A DNA stretch of 64,000 nucleotides, from positions 62,001 through 126,000 of the forward strand of contig JANTUC010000022.1 in the NCBI GenBank assembly GCA_026873275.1. The letters run 5' to 3'. The translations under genes were made by a program, and so were the position numbers. This document shows positions 46,107-55,810 of the stretch, piece by piece; position 1 is the stretch's first letter; each line of letters begins with the position of its first letter. Source of the stretch: Pseudopithomyces maydicus (taxonomy: Eukaryota; Ascomycota; Dothideomycetes; Pleosporales; Didymosphaeriaceae). The notes under the pieces were generated by a model. The model had not been told where the DNA came from. It did not search any database and saw only the letters and a program-made list of their open reading frames with translations.

Positions 46107-47249
46107 ACAGTCTCAATCGAGACCCACAGGTTCCAGAAAGTTCTAATAATTAATACAATAAGTAATTATTTAATCAGTTGTAAAGCACACACAGAAGATT
46201 TATTTAATTATATAAGAAGTTATTTTGAAAGAAAACAGATTTAGTATAATTAAATACTATAATAACTACTATTTTGTATCTATAAGACGCTCCTAAACCT
46301 CTATTATATCCTTTATTTAAGCTTCCTCTTTATAAGGCTTAAAAATATCTTTTAAATCTTTATTTAAATCTATCTTCCTTTTCTAGTCACCTTTATCCTT
46401 AGTTAACTAATAATTGTCGTCTTTCAGCATATTTTCTATAATTTTAACCTAAGATTTTATAAAAGAAATATAGAATTTATTCTAAAAATTTATATTTACT
46501 AGGATTAGCACTAGCACTAGCACCAGTATAAATTCTAAAGTTTTAACCTACTAAGTTCTAAAGCGAGTTTATATTTAGTATCTAGTAATAAAAGCCTTAG
46601 AATTAGGGCTATTTTATTATTGTCGCGAACTACCTTTTTAGTATATAATTATAGCTTTACCAGGCGTTTTTTACTTAAAGGGATTATAATATTTATTTTA
46701 TTATCCTATCTTAATAGCTTTTTGCCCCTAAAGCCTTTAAAGAATAGCCTAATTATTTTATTTACTTCTTAGTTATTCGGAAATAGCAGTAGAAGTCTTA
46801 GAAGTAGAGAAAGATATTTTAGAAGTAAAAGTATAATAAGATATAACTAAGCTATAAAAATATTAAAATATATATTATATTAGATATTAGGACTAACTAT
46901 TATTATTAAGTCTCCCTAAATTAAATCAGATATCCTAAAAAGTAATTTTAGTTATAATAAGGTATTACCTAGTATCTATTAGGACTAAAAATTTTTATTT
47001 AGATTATTATTTATATCTATTATTTTATTTTAATAATACTAGATGGCAGAGCATACTTTAGTATTCTTTATATTTAAAATTACTATCTTAGCAATTGCAT
47101 AGCAGCACAAGTTTAAATTATAGTATAGTTATATAAATTAGAAGAAAAGAACACTATTTAAGAGCTAGTTATTAGTCGCATAGTACATAGAGCTTATTTT
47201 CTTATTACTAGGTAGTTGCAAACAGCAATTTTCTTATTAAAAAAAAAAA
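46107..47249 (+). mobile_element. Poly(A)-tailed insertion (LINE fragment or retrocopy)
   Basis: 1143 bp ending in A11 (47239-47249) and flanked by the 10-bp direct repeat TAAGCTAAAA (46097-46106 and 47250-47259), which occurs once at the matching place in the related repeat copy. These are marks of target-primed reverse transcription. The first 40 bp (ACAGTCTCAATCGAGACCCA...) is not AT-shifted, while the rest is. I find no recognisable ORF; it could be the 3' end of a Tad-like LINE or a retrotransposed transcript. Confidence 0.65.
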
Positions 47250-47661
47250 TAAGCTAAAAAAGTTTATAACTAAATAAAAAATAAAAAAAGAAAAATTTTA
47301 AAAAATATTTAAATTTTATAATAAAATTAATAAATAAAACTAATATTATATTTTTAGGGTTATTATTTAAGGCAGTTACTTAATACTAAATAACCTAAAA
47401 AATTAAGAAGTACTATATAACTACCTTAAATAGGTATTAATTATTATTAATTTATATATAGGGTGTTTATATGCCGGCAAATAATTATAATTAATAAATA
47501 TAAAGGGGGAGTAGAGGATACTATAATTAAATAAAAATAAATAGATAATTTTATAATACTATTTATACTTAGTATAAAAAGGATAATAATTATACCAGGA
47601 TATAGATAACGCCCCAAAGGGGCGCCACTACCCTGTTATATATTCTATTGTGACAATCATG

Positions 47662-48367
47662 CTAATCTTTCTGTCCTTGATGATTCTCCGCCGTTATACC
47701 GACATCTTTCTGCCACGCCTCCACCGTCCGTATCAATCCATCCCAATCCACACACTGATGCGTCGTTCCAAACCCAGTCACACCACCCTCTTCCGTCTGT
47801 ACCTCCACCGTGCGGTCCGCCAAACACATCAAGCTCTGTCTGAGGAAGTCTAAACAGTGCTTTACATGCGCTTCGCTCTCCATCTCATCAATGAGATCCA
47901 CATCCAGCTTGTTGCCCGACTTGGCGGAGTTGAACACCATGTGGTATTCACGCCGGATTGAATTCACGCAGTGCAGTTGGTGGAACACAGAGATAGTAGA
48001 GCGGATGGGAATTTCCGGTGCGTGCCAGAAAAACGTGGTGCCGGTACAAGGAATGATGGTGTTCCATAGGGTGTCGGATTCGTTGGACGGACTGGCGACA
48101 AAAGAGGGAGAGTAATTCAAGGTTTTGGTCACGAGAGGTACTACATGCATGCTAGTAAGCCTCTCCCAAGTACAGTTGTCTGATGTTTATGAAGTTGTGG
48201 CGTACGTTTGATGATGGATGTGGGCGACTCCAATGTTGTACTCCAGCGACCGAGAAAGAAGAACGCGAGGGCATTGACGAGTGAGACATTGATAGCGAAG
48301 AATATTATTATGAGACTCGATCACGTGAGCTTGTGGATTTTATGATCGTTGCGGGATTCGGTCGCAT
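47662..48367 (-). CDS. UstYa-like (DUF3328) oxidase, N-terminus disrupted
   Basis: The catalytic part (48150-47662) has both UstYa motifs: SVFHQLHCVNSIRR (HxxHC) and EAHVKHCLDFLRQSLMC (HxxHC), then GVTGFGTTHQCVDW. UstYa proteins are membrane-bound copper-type oxidases that cyclise or oxidise peptides in fungal RiPP and some NRP pathways. The upstream part, ATG 48367 to about 48206, encodes a short N-tail and a membrane helix (LIIIFFAINVSLVNALAFFF) but needs one extra base near 48320. An intron (GTACGC donor at 48205, acceptor near 48152) then leads to the catalytic exon; its phase does not fit exactly. Either two small assembly errors or early decay. The stop lies only 31 bp from the transposon block. 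Confidence 0.75.
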
Positions 48368-49374
48368 CTTGACTTAGCACATGTATGGAGGGGATTTATT
48401 GCTCCAGAAGGGAAGTTTCATGATAGACTACCTTGGTAGTCATGTGCAAGACAGTGGTTCAACAAGACATTTTGTCGGATCTATGCTGCTCAGGAATGCA
48501 TGCCAAGGCAGGTATATTCCAAAGTAGACTAGAGCCTGACGGTCATGGCTGACTGCAGAAGTTTCGCTTGTCAGAATCTCGAATGTTCGTGGTCAGAAGT
48601 CATAAGACAGAACTTATAACGTATTACTTTCTGTAAGCATTTGCACATTAGACTGTTGATTGGTAACTGCGGATTGTTGACGAACGGTGCACTCCATCGA
48701 TACTAAGGTCAAAATATACATGTCACGTAATAATTTACGTGATCATTGGGTTCACTTATGTCTTCGTGTACCGTACCGCACCAAAAAATCGTTAGTTATC
48801 AGTAAGCTATGTAGGCTAGAGTGTAAACGTATACTAGAACCTCCTTACTTGAGTCTTCCGTTGATTCTGTACGCGTGCCATCAATACATGTATGTACGTT
48901 CTTGAGTATTGTATCAGCCCTTCATCCTGTTTTGATTTACTTGTGCCAGTATATATGTGTTTGTACGGTCGTGTTCAAGGTTACTCTTAGTACGTATCAT
49001 GTACTTGTATCTATATACGCTGACTAATTCATGCGAGTTCTTCGGACAGCGTAAAACAGGTTATGACATCATGAAGTGAGCGGGAGCGGATAAAGCGCTG
49101 TAAAACTGGAATTTACGCATGTGATTTATAATCTCAGCCTTCAAGGAATGCACATATTTACATTGTAGTTTTCTGTAGTGCTCTTAGGGTCATCTAGGTA
49201 CAAAATCATTCTTACCTACAAGTGGCACTGCCGAGAAGAACTCTTATCGCTGAAAGAACTATTCTCGAAGACTCTGGTTGTTCAAATCCTAACGTAGAGA
49301 CAACGTGGCTTAAAAGTGACCAGAGGTCGGGTAACTAAAGCAGTCGTCAGGAGCAGCACGTATAACGACTTCAA
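48368..49374. other. Intergenic, contains a bZIP-site-like palindrome
   Basis: 1 kb upstream of the UstYa-like gene and downstream of the bZIP gene. Apart from the inverted repeat at 48723-48742 it holds only short random frames. A T-loop-like GTTCAAATCC at 49280 is not part of a tRNA. Confidence 0.55.
48723..48742. promoter_or_regulatory. Inverted repeat TCACGTAA-4-TTACGTGA
   Basis: Perfect 8-bp arms separated by TAAT. Each arm is an ACGT-core half-site of the kind bound by fungal bZIP proteins, and a bZIP gene lies 0.6 kb away. It is 356 bp upstream of the UstYa-like gene start at 48367. Binding is inferred. Confidence 0.4.
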
Positions 49375-50320
49375 TTACTTCACCTGTTCTTGTAAAAGAG
49401 TTATCTGTGACGGAGAATCATGCTGATTACCATCTAATAAAGATACTCCTCCATTTCTTGAGTCTTCTATCATTGTTTGTATCTCTTCGGCGCATAATTC
49501 TTCCGCCGCGACTAGGATCTCTGCAGCCCAACCATACTGCTCTTTGTAGCTCCACGCCATTGCATGGGTCTTTACATGGGACATAAAGGTCCCAAAATGC
49601 CTAATACGGCTCTGTCTTTGCATATCGTACGCTGCTGATGATGTTGGAAAACTGCATGTATAGTACGAGGTGGCCATCTCATCGAAAGTAGTAAAGCCAG
49701 CGTCTCTCATAGCCTCGAAGATCCGCGAAAACCGGCTGTTCGGCGTCAGGGGAGTCTGATTAGTTATATCGGGCTGTTTAGTGTTGGCTGTTGGCATTGT
49801 TCTACTTGAACTTGTGTGTTGTGACGGCGGCTTCTCCAGAGCAGCTGAGCAGGTCCTTGTCGTAGAGCTGCTGTTGTTGGTGCGAATGTTATGTTCAATC
49901 CCATAGGTATTCGGAGATCTTACTTCTTCGACTGTACCCAGGACGGTTTCACGGAACAGAAACGGGTCAATAGTGCCCTCATTGCAATGGGGGCTGAAGA
50001 CAGTCAGATCGAGTTGATCTTTTGACGAAAGTTCAGTTGGACTGTTTCTTTCGAAAGCGGGGCCCAGCTCGAGGTCCGTAAACATATTCTTATCTATTTC
50101 CTTGACGGAGCGAAGAGGGGCTGAGTTGGGCGTTGGTTGCGTCGTTGTGATGTCTTGGCCAAGCTGGTAATTTTTGAGACGGAGGCCTGGGCAATACCTT
50201 AGCTTGAGCTTGTTTATAACTATAGAGGCACCGCTTACGACGTCTACGTTGCGCGAGTCGATTCTGTATCTTCTTACGATCTTGCGCATTGGTTATGCCT
50301 TTTAACATTTCTTCTTCCAT
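49375..50320 (-). CDS. bZIP transcription factor, candidate cluster regulator
   Basis: Two exons, 50320-50239 and 50186-49375 (52-nt intron, GTAAGC donor), 297 residues. The basic region DRKKIQNRLAQRRRRRLRLK has the N-x7-R signature; the intron splits it at the usual place, and the spliced version is better than the unspliced one. The zipper is short or degenerate. The C-terminal third (FDEMATSYYTCSFPTSSAAY, then RHFGTFMSHVKTHAMAWSYK) resembles the helical tail of fungal bZIP proteins found in secondary-metabolite loci. It sits between two UstYa-like genes on the same strand, so a pathway-specific role is likely but unproven. Confidence 0.8.
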
Positions 50321-51507
50321 GATTGCAATTCTTTTCCCTCTCACTGACTACACGAAGGCTTTGTTGTGTCTGGGAGATGCGGCCTTAAATTATTTGATTA
50401 AGCTTTTACAATTATCTTAGCATAATATAGACCGTTGCAAGATCCACTAGGCAACAAACGTATGCCTTGTCAGCCAAAGATGATTGCCTTCGGAAGGATT
50501 TGGCCCCACACGTTCTTCTAACCCCCGAGGTAAATACTGGTGAGTATCGTAAAAAGCCTGAATTATACCAGGATCATGGGCCAAAAGAACGTGCTCTCGA
50601 TCCAAACAGAAAATAAGGCAGCAGCACAATCCGTTTGACAGCGTGATGACCAATTGAAATCAGATTAGAAGTGGAGCTTGATGTGGCAATGACAAGTGTA
50701 CCTAGCGTCTTAGCGTCCGGCGATCCCGACGAGGCAGAGCTAGTAGCTGATACACATAGTACAATAGATATACAATCCATATCAGGTTTCCCTTTGGTAG
50801 GAGTCGGCATGACCTGTACAGGTCTTTACGACGTTCATTGAAAACCACGATCCATGTAGATTTATTGCCATACAAGAGAGACTCCAGGAAGATGCTTGGC
50901 AATTTAGGCTGAGAACAGTCCTCGAGCATCTGGAAGGTGTTGAAATAACGTGCTCGCAAGGGTGCAATACGTAACACATCCTTACAATAACTATTGGTGT
51001 ATGTATAAGACCGTGCTAACTCTTTTAGGCGAAGATCTGTAGCTAGTTCGTAATTACGCCTTCCTACTTAGACTGCCGTGCATACAACTTATATATTAAG
51101 TAATCCTATTCCAGGAAAACGAATTACCATGTAGGATACCAACACCCACCACTTTTTGATTCGACTGAGGAAGTAGTCACCAACTTCCAGATTTCATTTT
51201 CCGTCCAAGGACACTCTTTCCCAAAAACTACACAAGTAGGTGAGACATTTGATACGTAAGGCTCACAGGCAAGCATGCTGTGCCAAGGAAAATGCTAGTC
51301 CGATAATGGAAACGTATCTGGCTGAGAAGGCGGTAGCCTTTGAGAGATCACCGTAGGATCCATGACAGCTAATAATAGGGCGCGAAGTTTGGTGCACGAC
51401 GGTTTTAAACAGATAAACTCACCAAGAGTGTATGTATTTTGTAACGGTGTCTTGGAATAACGTTCAAGCCCTGCAGGGTCGACCCGTGACATTGGTAAGG
51501 GTCCACT

Positions 51508-51720
51508 TGTCAAACTCGTTTATTCTTACGTTTACTTCCTGCCAAACTCGTTTATTCTTACATTTTCAATCGTCAAAAGAGGGGTTAACAGCTTTTTATC
51601 CATTATGCATTTTCATCTAGTCAGCTACTCTGCTGCCGCTTTCTCTAAATACATAACAAAAAAGCAAAACGTTGTTACTTTTACTTCCTGTCAAACACGT
51701 TTATTCTTACGTTTACTTCT
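51508..51720. repeat. Direct repeats of about 32 bp
   Basis: CAAACTCGTTTATTCTTACG occurs at 51511 and, with one change, at 51545 (34-bp spacing) and 51693. The third copy restores the TTTACTTC end of the first. The single copy of the larger dispersed repeat lies between the second and the third. Confidence 0.75.
51560..51660 (+). repeat. Short dispersed repeat, copy 4
   Basis: Core CTAGTCAGCTACTCTGCTGC at 51617-51636 matches 62901-62920 at 19 of 20 positions. The preceding AAGAGGGG...ACAGCTTTTT segment also matches 62863-62885. Confidence 0.7.
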
Positions 51721-51912
51721 GTACAAGCAATTCATCCCAACTCGAGTTGGGCTTGCGTATTTCGTGAAAGAAACTAACGTATTGTGCATAGCTTACGTAA
51801 GTATCCAAAGAGAGGGCTAGATAAAATACAACATCCACGAAGACGCAGCCCCTGTTCAAAATTTCCACGCGCCGACAAATCAATTCTGCGGCAATGTGCA
51901 AAGAAAGAGTAT

Positions 51913-52566
51913 CTAGCAGCTGATAAACCCGACGTCAAAGATCGATCTGACCCGACCAATATCACCCGGATTTTCTCCCTGCAAACCTGCTAGTATCTGC
52001 TTACTGCAGTGCTCAACATGCGCGTATCCCCCTAAAGTTTTATGCTGGAAGGCACCATAGCGCGCTCTCTCAAGCCTCCTTAGCAGAAATACGCAGTGCC
52101 CAACATGCTCCTCTTGTGTTGTGAAAGTTTTGATATGTACTCGATCGGAAAGTTCAGCCATGTCTTTGACTCTTTGGGAAGCATCTCCACTCGTGAAGAA
52201 TGGAAATGCTCCGAACTTGCGCGCAGGGTCGTAGATCCATTCCTTGAACTCGACAGCTGTCTCTGCATCGTAGCATCTCCGTGGGATCCAGTTGTAGCTG
52301 AGTATATCGAATACACAATTGTTGCTTCTCGCTTCAGTTGAAGTATTGCCGCACGTCTGTACGTCGGTTTCATTGAGTTGTGGCGTGAGGTGCGATAGGA
52401 TGGTGCTATATAGGATAATGTTGAATAACACTGCTGTCATGGAGAGTACCCAAAGCGCAACAGCCAATTTGTTCCGTAATGGGTTGTAGCGTGGATCAGT
52501 ATTGATCGAGCTATCCTCCTCGATATCGTCATCATAAACTCCTTCGTAGCTATGCTTTGGATTCAT
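51913..52566 (-). CDS. UstYa-related protein, variant subtype (copy 1)
   Basis: Intronless, 217 residues from ATG 52566. A membrane helix (LAVALWVLSMTAVLFNIILY) follows an acidic N-tail. The luminal part starts with TCGNTSTEARSNNCVFDILS, a motif shared with the gene at 59437 (DCGSTIDEAKAKGCIFDNLS), and has two histidine motifs, EEHVGHCVFLLRR and HVEHCSKQIL. These resemble the HxxHC pair of UstYa proteins but at different spacing, so I place it in a neighbouring subfamily that often accompanies DUF3328 genes. Likely an accessory or catalytic oxidase in the secretory pathway. It is divergent from the canonical UstYa gene at 52855. Confidence 0.7.
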   Translation of the reverse strand: MNPKHSYEGVYDDDIEEDSSINTDPRYNPLRNKLAVALWVLSMTAVLFNIILYSTILSHLTPQLNETDVQTCGNTSTEARSNNCVFDILSYNWIPRRCYDAETAVEFKEWIYDPARKFGAFPFFTSGDASQRVKDMAELSDRVHIKTFTTQEEHVGHCVFLLRRLERARYGAFQHKTLGGYAHVEHCSKQILAGLQGENPGDIGRVRSIFDVGFISC

Positions 52567-52854
52567 AGCAGCACTTAACAGGTCGAGGTTTGCAAAATAA
52601 AACACTTAACGCTGGAAATAGGTTTCAAGGCCACTACTAAGAACGACTATTTTAATGAACAAGCGACACAATGGTGTGAGCGGCTTGTGTTCCTTCTCTG
52701 TCATGCCTGGTCAGAATCTTAGCGTATACTTAATGACTAAGATGACAAGGTGAAATTGGCCGCCCTGACGGCTGAATGCCAATTGCATATATTTTCAATC
52801 ACTTTCTTTCTTTGCTACGTGACCTTTTTGTTGTAATGGTTGTCCTGGCACAAC
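52567..52854. promoter_or_regulatory. Divergent promoter of two UstYa-type genes
   Basis: 288 bp shared by the variant (-) and canonical (+) genes. It contains CTACGTGAC at 52815-52823, an ACGT-core site like those in the inverted repeat at 48723. Confidence 0.45.
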
Positions 52855-53826
52855 ATGATTTCACCATCTGAAACCAAGTATACGACACTCTCTTCTGGGA
52901 ACGAGAGGTGGGACGAGTGTCCATCAAATCGAAAGACATTCTTTCACGATGTATGGCAGAGTTTCAAAACAGTATTGATTGTCATTGTCGCATTTGCCGT
53001 TGGAATGATTATTGGGATGGCTGTATTGGCTGCTGAGTTTCGCGAATGTCTCAGCATCCGGGAGTTTTCTTCAACCTCTTGTCGTGACAATACAGCCCGC
53101 ACGCCAGTATGGAGTCAGTCACTAATCTTGACGTATCTGGATTGTTGAGCTAATTTATACGACCAGCGGAAGAAATAAATCACATCCAGACCTTCTGGAC
53201 TCGTTTCAACGGATCGCTCTATGGCAAGAATCAATACAGAGGCAAGCCTAGTGCTGAGCTTGATGCCGCTTGGAATCGCTTCACCGACCATGGTATGCAC
53301 GAGAATCATCCTGAAAAAGGTTTAAACTAACATCTCAGAATTCATGCCAGGCACGCCCCTGATTCTTGGGGTTGGAGCCGAAGAACTCCAATTGTCGCGC
53401 AACAACTTCTCCTTAGAAACAGTGGTCGAACTAGATGCTGATAATGGTGGTGGTGGATACATGGCCTCCATAGAGATGTTTCATCAGTTACATTGCCTCA
53501 ACCTCCTCCGCAAATGGACCAACAAGGAATATTATCAAGGGATTGATGATTTCTGGAAGCAAGAGAACAGATTTCATCTACGTGATCATACAGATCACTG
53601 CATTGATATGCTACGCCAAGTATTGATGTGCCAGTCAGACACAGGCCTGGTGGTTTTTCACTGGACGAAGAAGGTTAGCAGCCCAAGCCCCTACTTCTCC
53701 ACCAGTCATCGATGTCGCGATCCTGAGCAGGTCTTACAATGGGCTCGCGCAATTGCAAAGCCTGTAAAGAGACACATCTATAAAAAGGGCAATGAGATAG
53801 AGCTTGAGAACTTTCCTGATCCATAA
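52855..53826 (+). CDS. UstYa-like (DUF3328) oxidase, canonical
   Basis: Three exons, 52855-53113, 53167-53292 and 53339-53826, introns 53 and 46 nt, 290 residues. N-tail, then membrane helix SFKTVLIVIVAFAVGMIIGM, a linker with TFWTRFNGSLYGKNQYRG, then SIEMFHQLHCLNLLRKW and HTDHCIDMLRQVLMCQSDTG followed by VVFHWTKK and HRCRDPEQVLQWA. Both HxxHC motifs are intact, so it should be active as a UstYa-family oxidase on a peptide in the secretory pathway. Its stop codon is 7 bp from the stop of the convergent transporter gene. Confidence 0.9.
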
Positions 53827-53833
53827 ATGAACA

Positions 53834-55403
53834 CTATTTATTGTACATTGTAACCAGCTGCGAAGAGTGCCAAAGAGCCATCGCCGCCGGGAAGATCGTC
53901 GCCCTTATCAACCATGTAGTATCATTTGAAACATCAATACTCTTCAAGAGAGAAAACATGAGTGCACAAAATAAAGCTGAAAGAAGCTGTGGTAAAGAAA
54001 TCGAGACATTGTGCAAACCGATAATCGCACCAACTTCTTCCATCTGCAAGCTTTCCTTTCCAATCAAAGAGAATGGGGCAAATTGAGTCAGGGACCACGG
54101 AATTCCCAGATAAGTCATCAAGACAACTGCTAGACTCCAAGACTTGATGAATAAAGTGGCGAAAGAACAGACAAAAAGCAACAACAGCGAAGTTGTCCAT
54201 ACAATTGCGATAGCTCGATCTTCAGCTTGGTTGTTGAAATAACGCACCATGCGCAGAGCGCATGGGAGAACAACTGATATGAACAGAGAGACTGTGGCCA
54301 GTAGCAAAAAGCCTAACGATCCGAGCCGAGTGGAGTTCTGTAAAACTTGGTTTCGCGACACAGTATTCCCATCAGGATAATTTGAAACCGCTGCTTTGAT
54401 AAATAAGCAATATTCAAGTAGGCAAATGAATTTCACGTACATAATTCGGAGACATAAGTCGAGCCGTAATATAGATACGGAAACCAAGCCATCCATGCCC
54501 ATATCTGGGTCGCAAAGACCCCACGGGTCTTAGCGTTTGATCTTGAATAAGTTTTGTAGAGATTCATGGTGAGGCTCTTGACAGAACCATAGCCGACGGG
54601 TCTTTCAGATTGTGATGATCGGCTATGTTGTTCGTTAAGTGAAAGGCAGGTGACAGACACAGTTGTGATGAACACCAGCACAGCTATCAAGCAGAGGATC
54701 TGAAATCTTGACATGGACCTGGAAGCTGAGTCTGGAACTGAATTTGAGGACTGTAACACGTTTGATCCATAGCCAATAATATTACAAAGGCAGACCCAGT
54801 AGCTTGCCCATAGATTGGCCCGTGACTGATCCTTTGCATGGCAGTACTCCACAATGACGGCCCTCAAGCCCATCTGAACGGGTTGAATTGCTATGCTCAA
54901 TAGACAGACAAACGCGATCGCAAATATTGGTATAGCTGACTGTGACGACAAATGATGCCAAAATGATAGATACCTTTGGAGAGCATGCACGATCGACTCA
55001 ACCCAGGCAAGTCCTAGTACAGAAAAGATTGTACCGAAAGCCCCAATGATTATGAAGGGACATCGTTTGCCGATACGACTGTTCGTGTTGTCGCTTGCAA
55101 CCCCGACAAGCGGCTGAACGATCACACCGCAAATGGGAGCGCTAGTCCAGGTAAGAGCAGTGACCGCCTTTGATATTCCAAGTGATGTCAAATGTATCTG
55201 TGTTTCTAGGATTAGTTCAAAACAATGTAGTATAACGCGTACACATACTGTTCCGTTTGAGAAGACAAGAGCCCATATAATTTGTACCCTAGAAATCCGT
55301 GAGTTCAATCGCTTCTTTCTGTCGTGGACACATACCCTCCCATTGCACAGGTTAACCGCATCATATAGGAGAGACTCCTCAACTTGGTATAGTCTCCACT
55401 CAT
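53834..55403 (-). CDS. Sucrose-transporter-like carrier (GPH/SLC45-type MFS)
   Basis: Four exons, 55403-55336, 55288-55249, 55197-54441 and 54393-53834; introns 47, 51 and 47 nt; 474 residues. Signatures include WTSAPICGVIVQPLVGVASD, the MFS loop DNTNSRIGKRCPFIIIGAF (like the D.T.SR.GRRRP motif of SUT/SLC45 carriers), WAWMAWFPYLYYGSTYVS and GIPWSLTQFAPFSLIGKE (also typical). About twelve helices. Known members move sucrose or other sugars with protons. Within this cluster it could instead supply sugar or export product. Start at 55403 chosen because MSGDYTKLRSLSYMMRLTCA leads directly into helix one; an upstream in-frame start at 55505 exists. Confidence 0.8.
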
Positions 55404-55810
55404 GATGGGAATACTTTTCAAGGCCCCATGAACAGTCGTGACCGTGACGTATTTGTGATTAACTTGATGATAGACAATGTACCAAAGAGGCAGGCACTGA
55501 AACAATCCGTTAAAGGCATTAGTTCTTATGACATATTACTATTCGCTGACAAATAACCACCAACCTCACTGAGTATCCGGTTCTGACATATGACCTTGTA
55601 AGCACACATATCGACGAGTCACGACATTTGGAGTGACAGAACGTCAAGCTACCAGAGCTGTCAGAGCTTTTACTCTCAAATTTGAATGACCTCAGACTGC
55701 GATTTATTAATCAGTGATTGATCAGTGCTTCGAACTCATCACCACAATCTTCAGCCCACCAAATCTACAAGCCTCGTTCTTCGTATCAATTCAAATCCCA
55801 AGATCTTAAG
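55404..55810. promoter_or_regulatory. Divergent promoter of transporter and precursor
   Basis: 407 bp between the transporter start and the precursor start. TGACGTATT at 55445 is a CRE/bZIP-like site. The last 100 bp (AATCTTCAGCCCACC, CAATTCAAATCCCAAG) looks like a fungal 5'UTR before the ATG. Confidence 0.4.

Larger units (their letters stand above)
37645..47630 (-). repeat. Interrupted 1.05-kb retroposon-like repeat, copy A
   Basis: Three pieces, 37645-38004, 45782-46106 and 47250-47630, align end to end with the uninterrupted copy at 40362-41416. The first gap is the LTR retrotransposon, the second the poly(A) insertion. It has no coding capacity. Read on the minus strand it ends in CTACAAAA, and its right end carries a GCGCC...GGGGC hairpin. 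Both outer flanks start with CCCTGT (37629 and 47631), which may be the remains of a target duplication of about 16 bp. It is heavily RIP-mutated. Confidence 0.75.
50321..51912. other. Intergenic with possible gene remnants and short repeats
   Basis: 1.6 kb. Minus-strand frames around 50450-50980 (for example MLEDCSQPKLPSIFLESLLY) look protein-like but are short and broken; possibly a decayed gene that I cannot name. A CTTACGTAAG palindrome lies at 51792-51801, and two repeat types lie at 51508-51720. Confidence 0.45.

Noticed and set aside
37645..47630. 1.05-kb repeat as a solo LTR
   Set aside because: TGTAG start is suggestive, but the 12-bp duplication and the absence of a CA end argue against it; left open as a finding.
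37500..47640. CRISPR-like or satellite array in the AT-rich block
   Set aside because: The repeats are long, dispersed and explained by nested mobile elements; no regular spacing.
49270..49300. tRNA T-loop-like GTTCAAATCC
   Set aside because: The flanking arms do not pair and no cloverleaf can be built.
50450..50980. Minus-strand frames as a gene between bZIP and UstYa-type genes
   Set aside because: Short, in different frames, no splice sites that join them and no family match.
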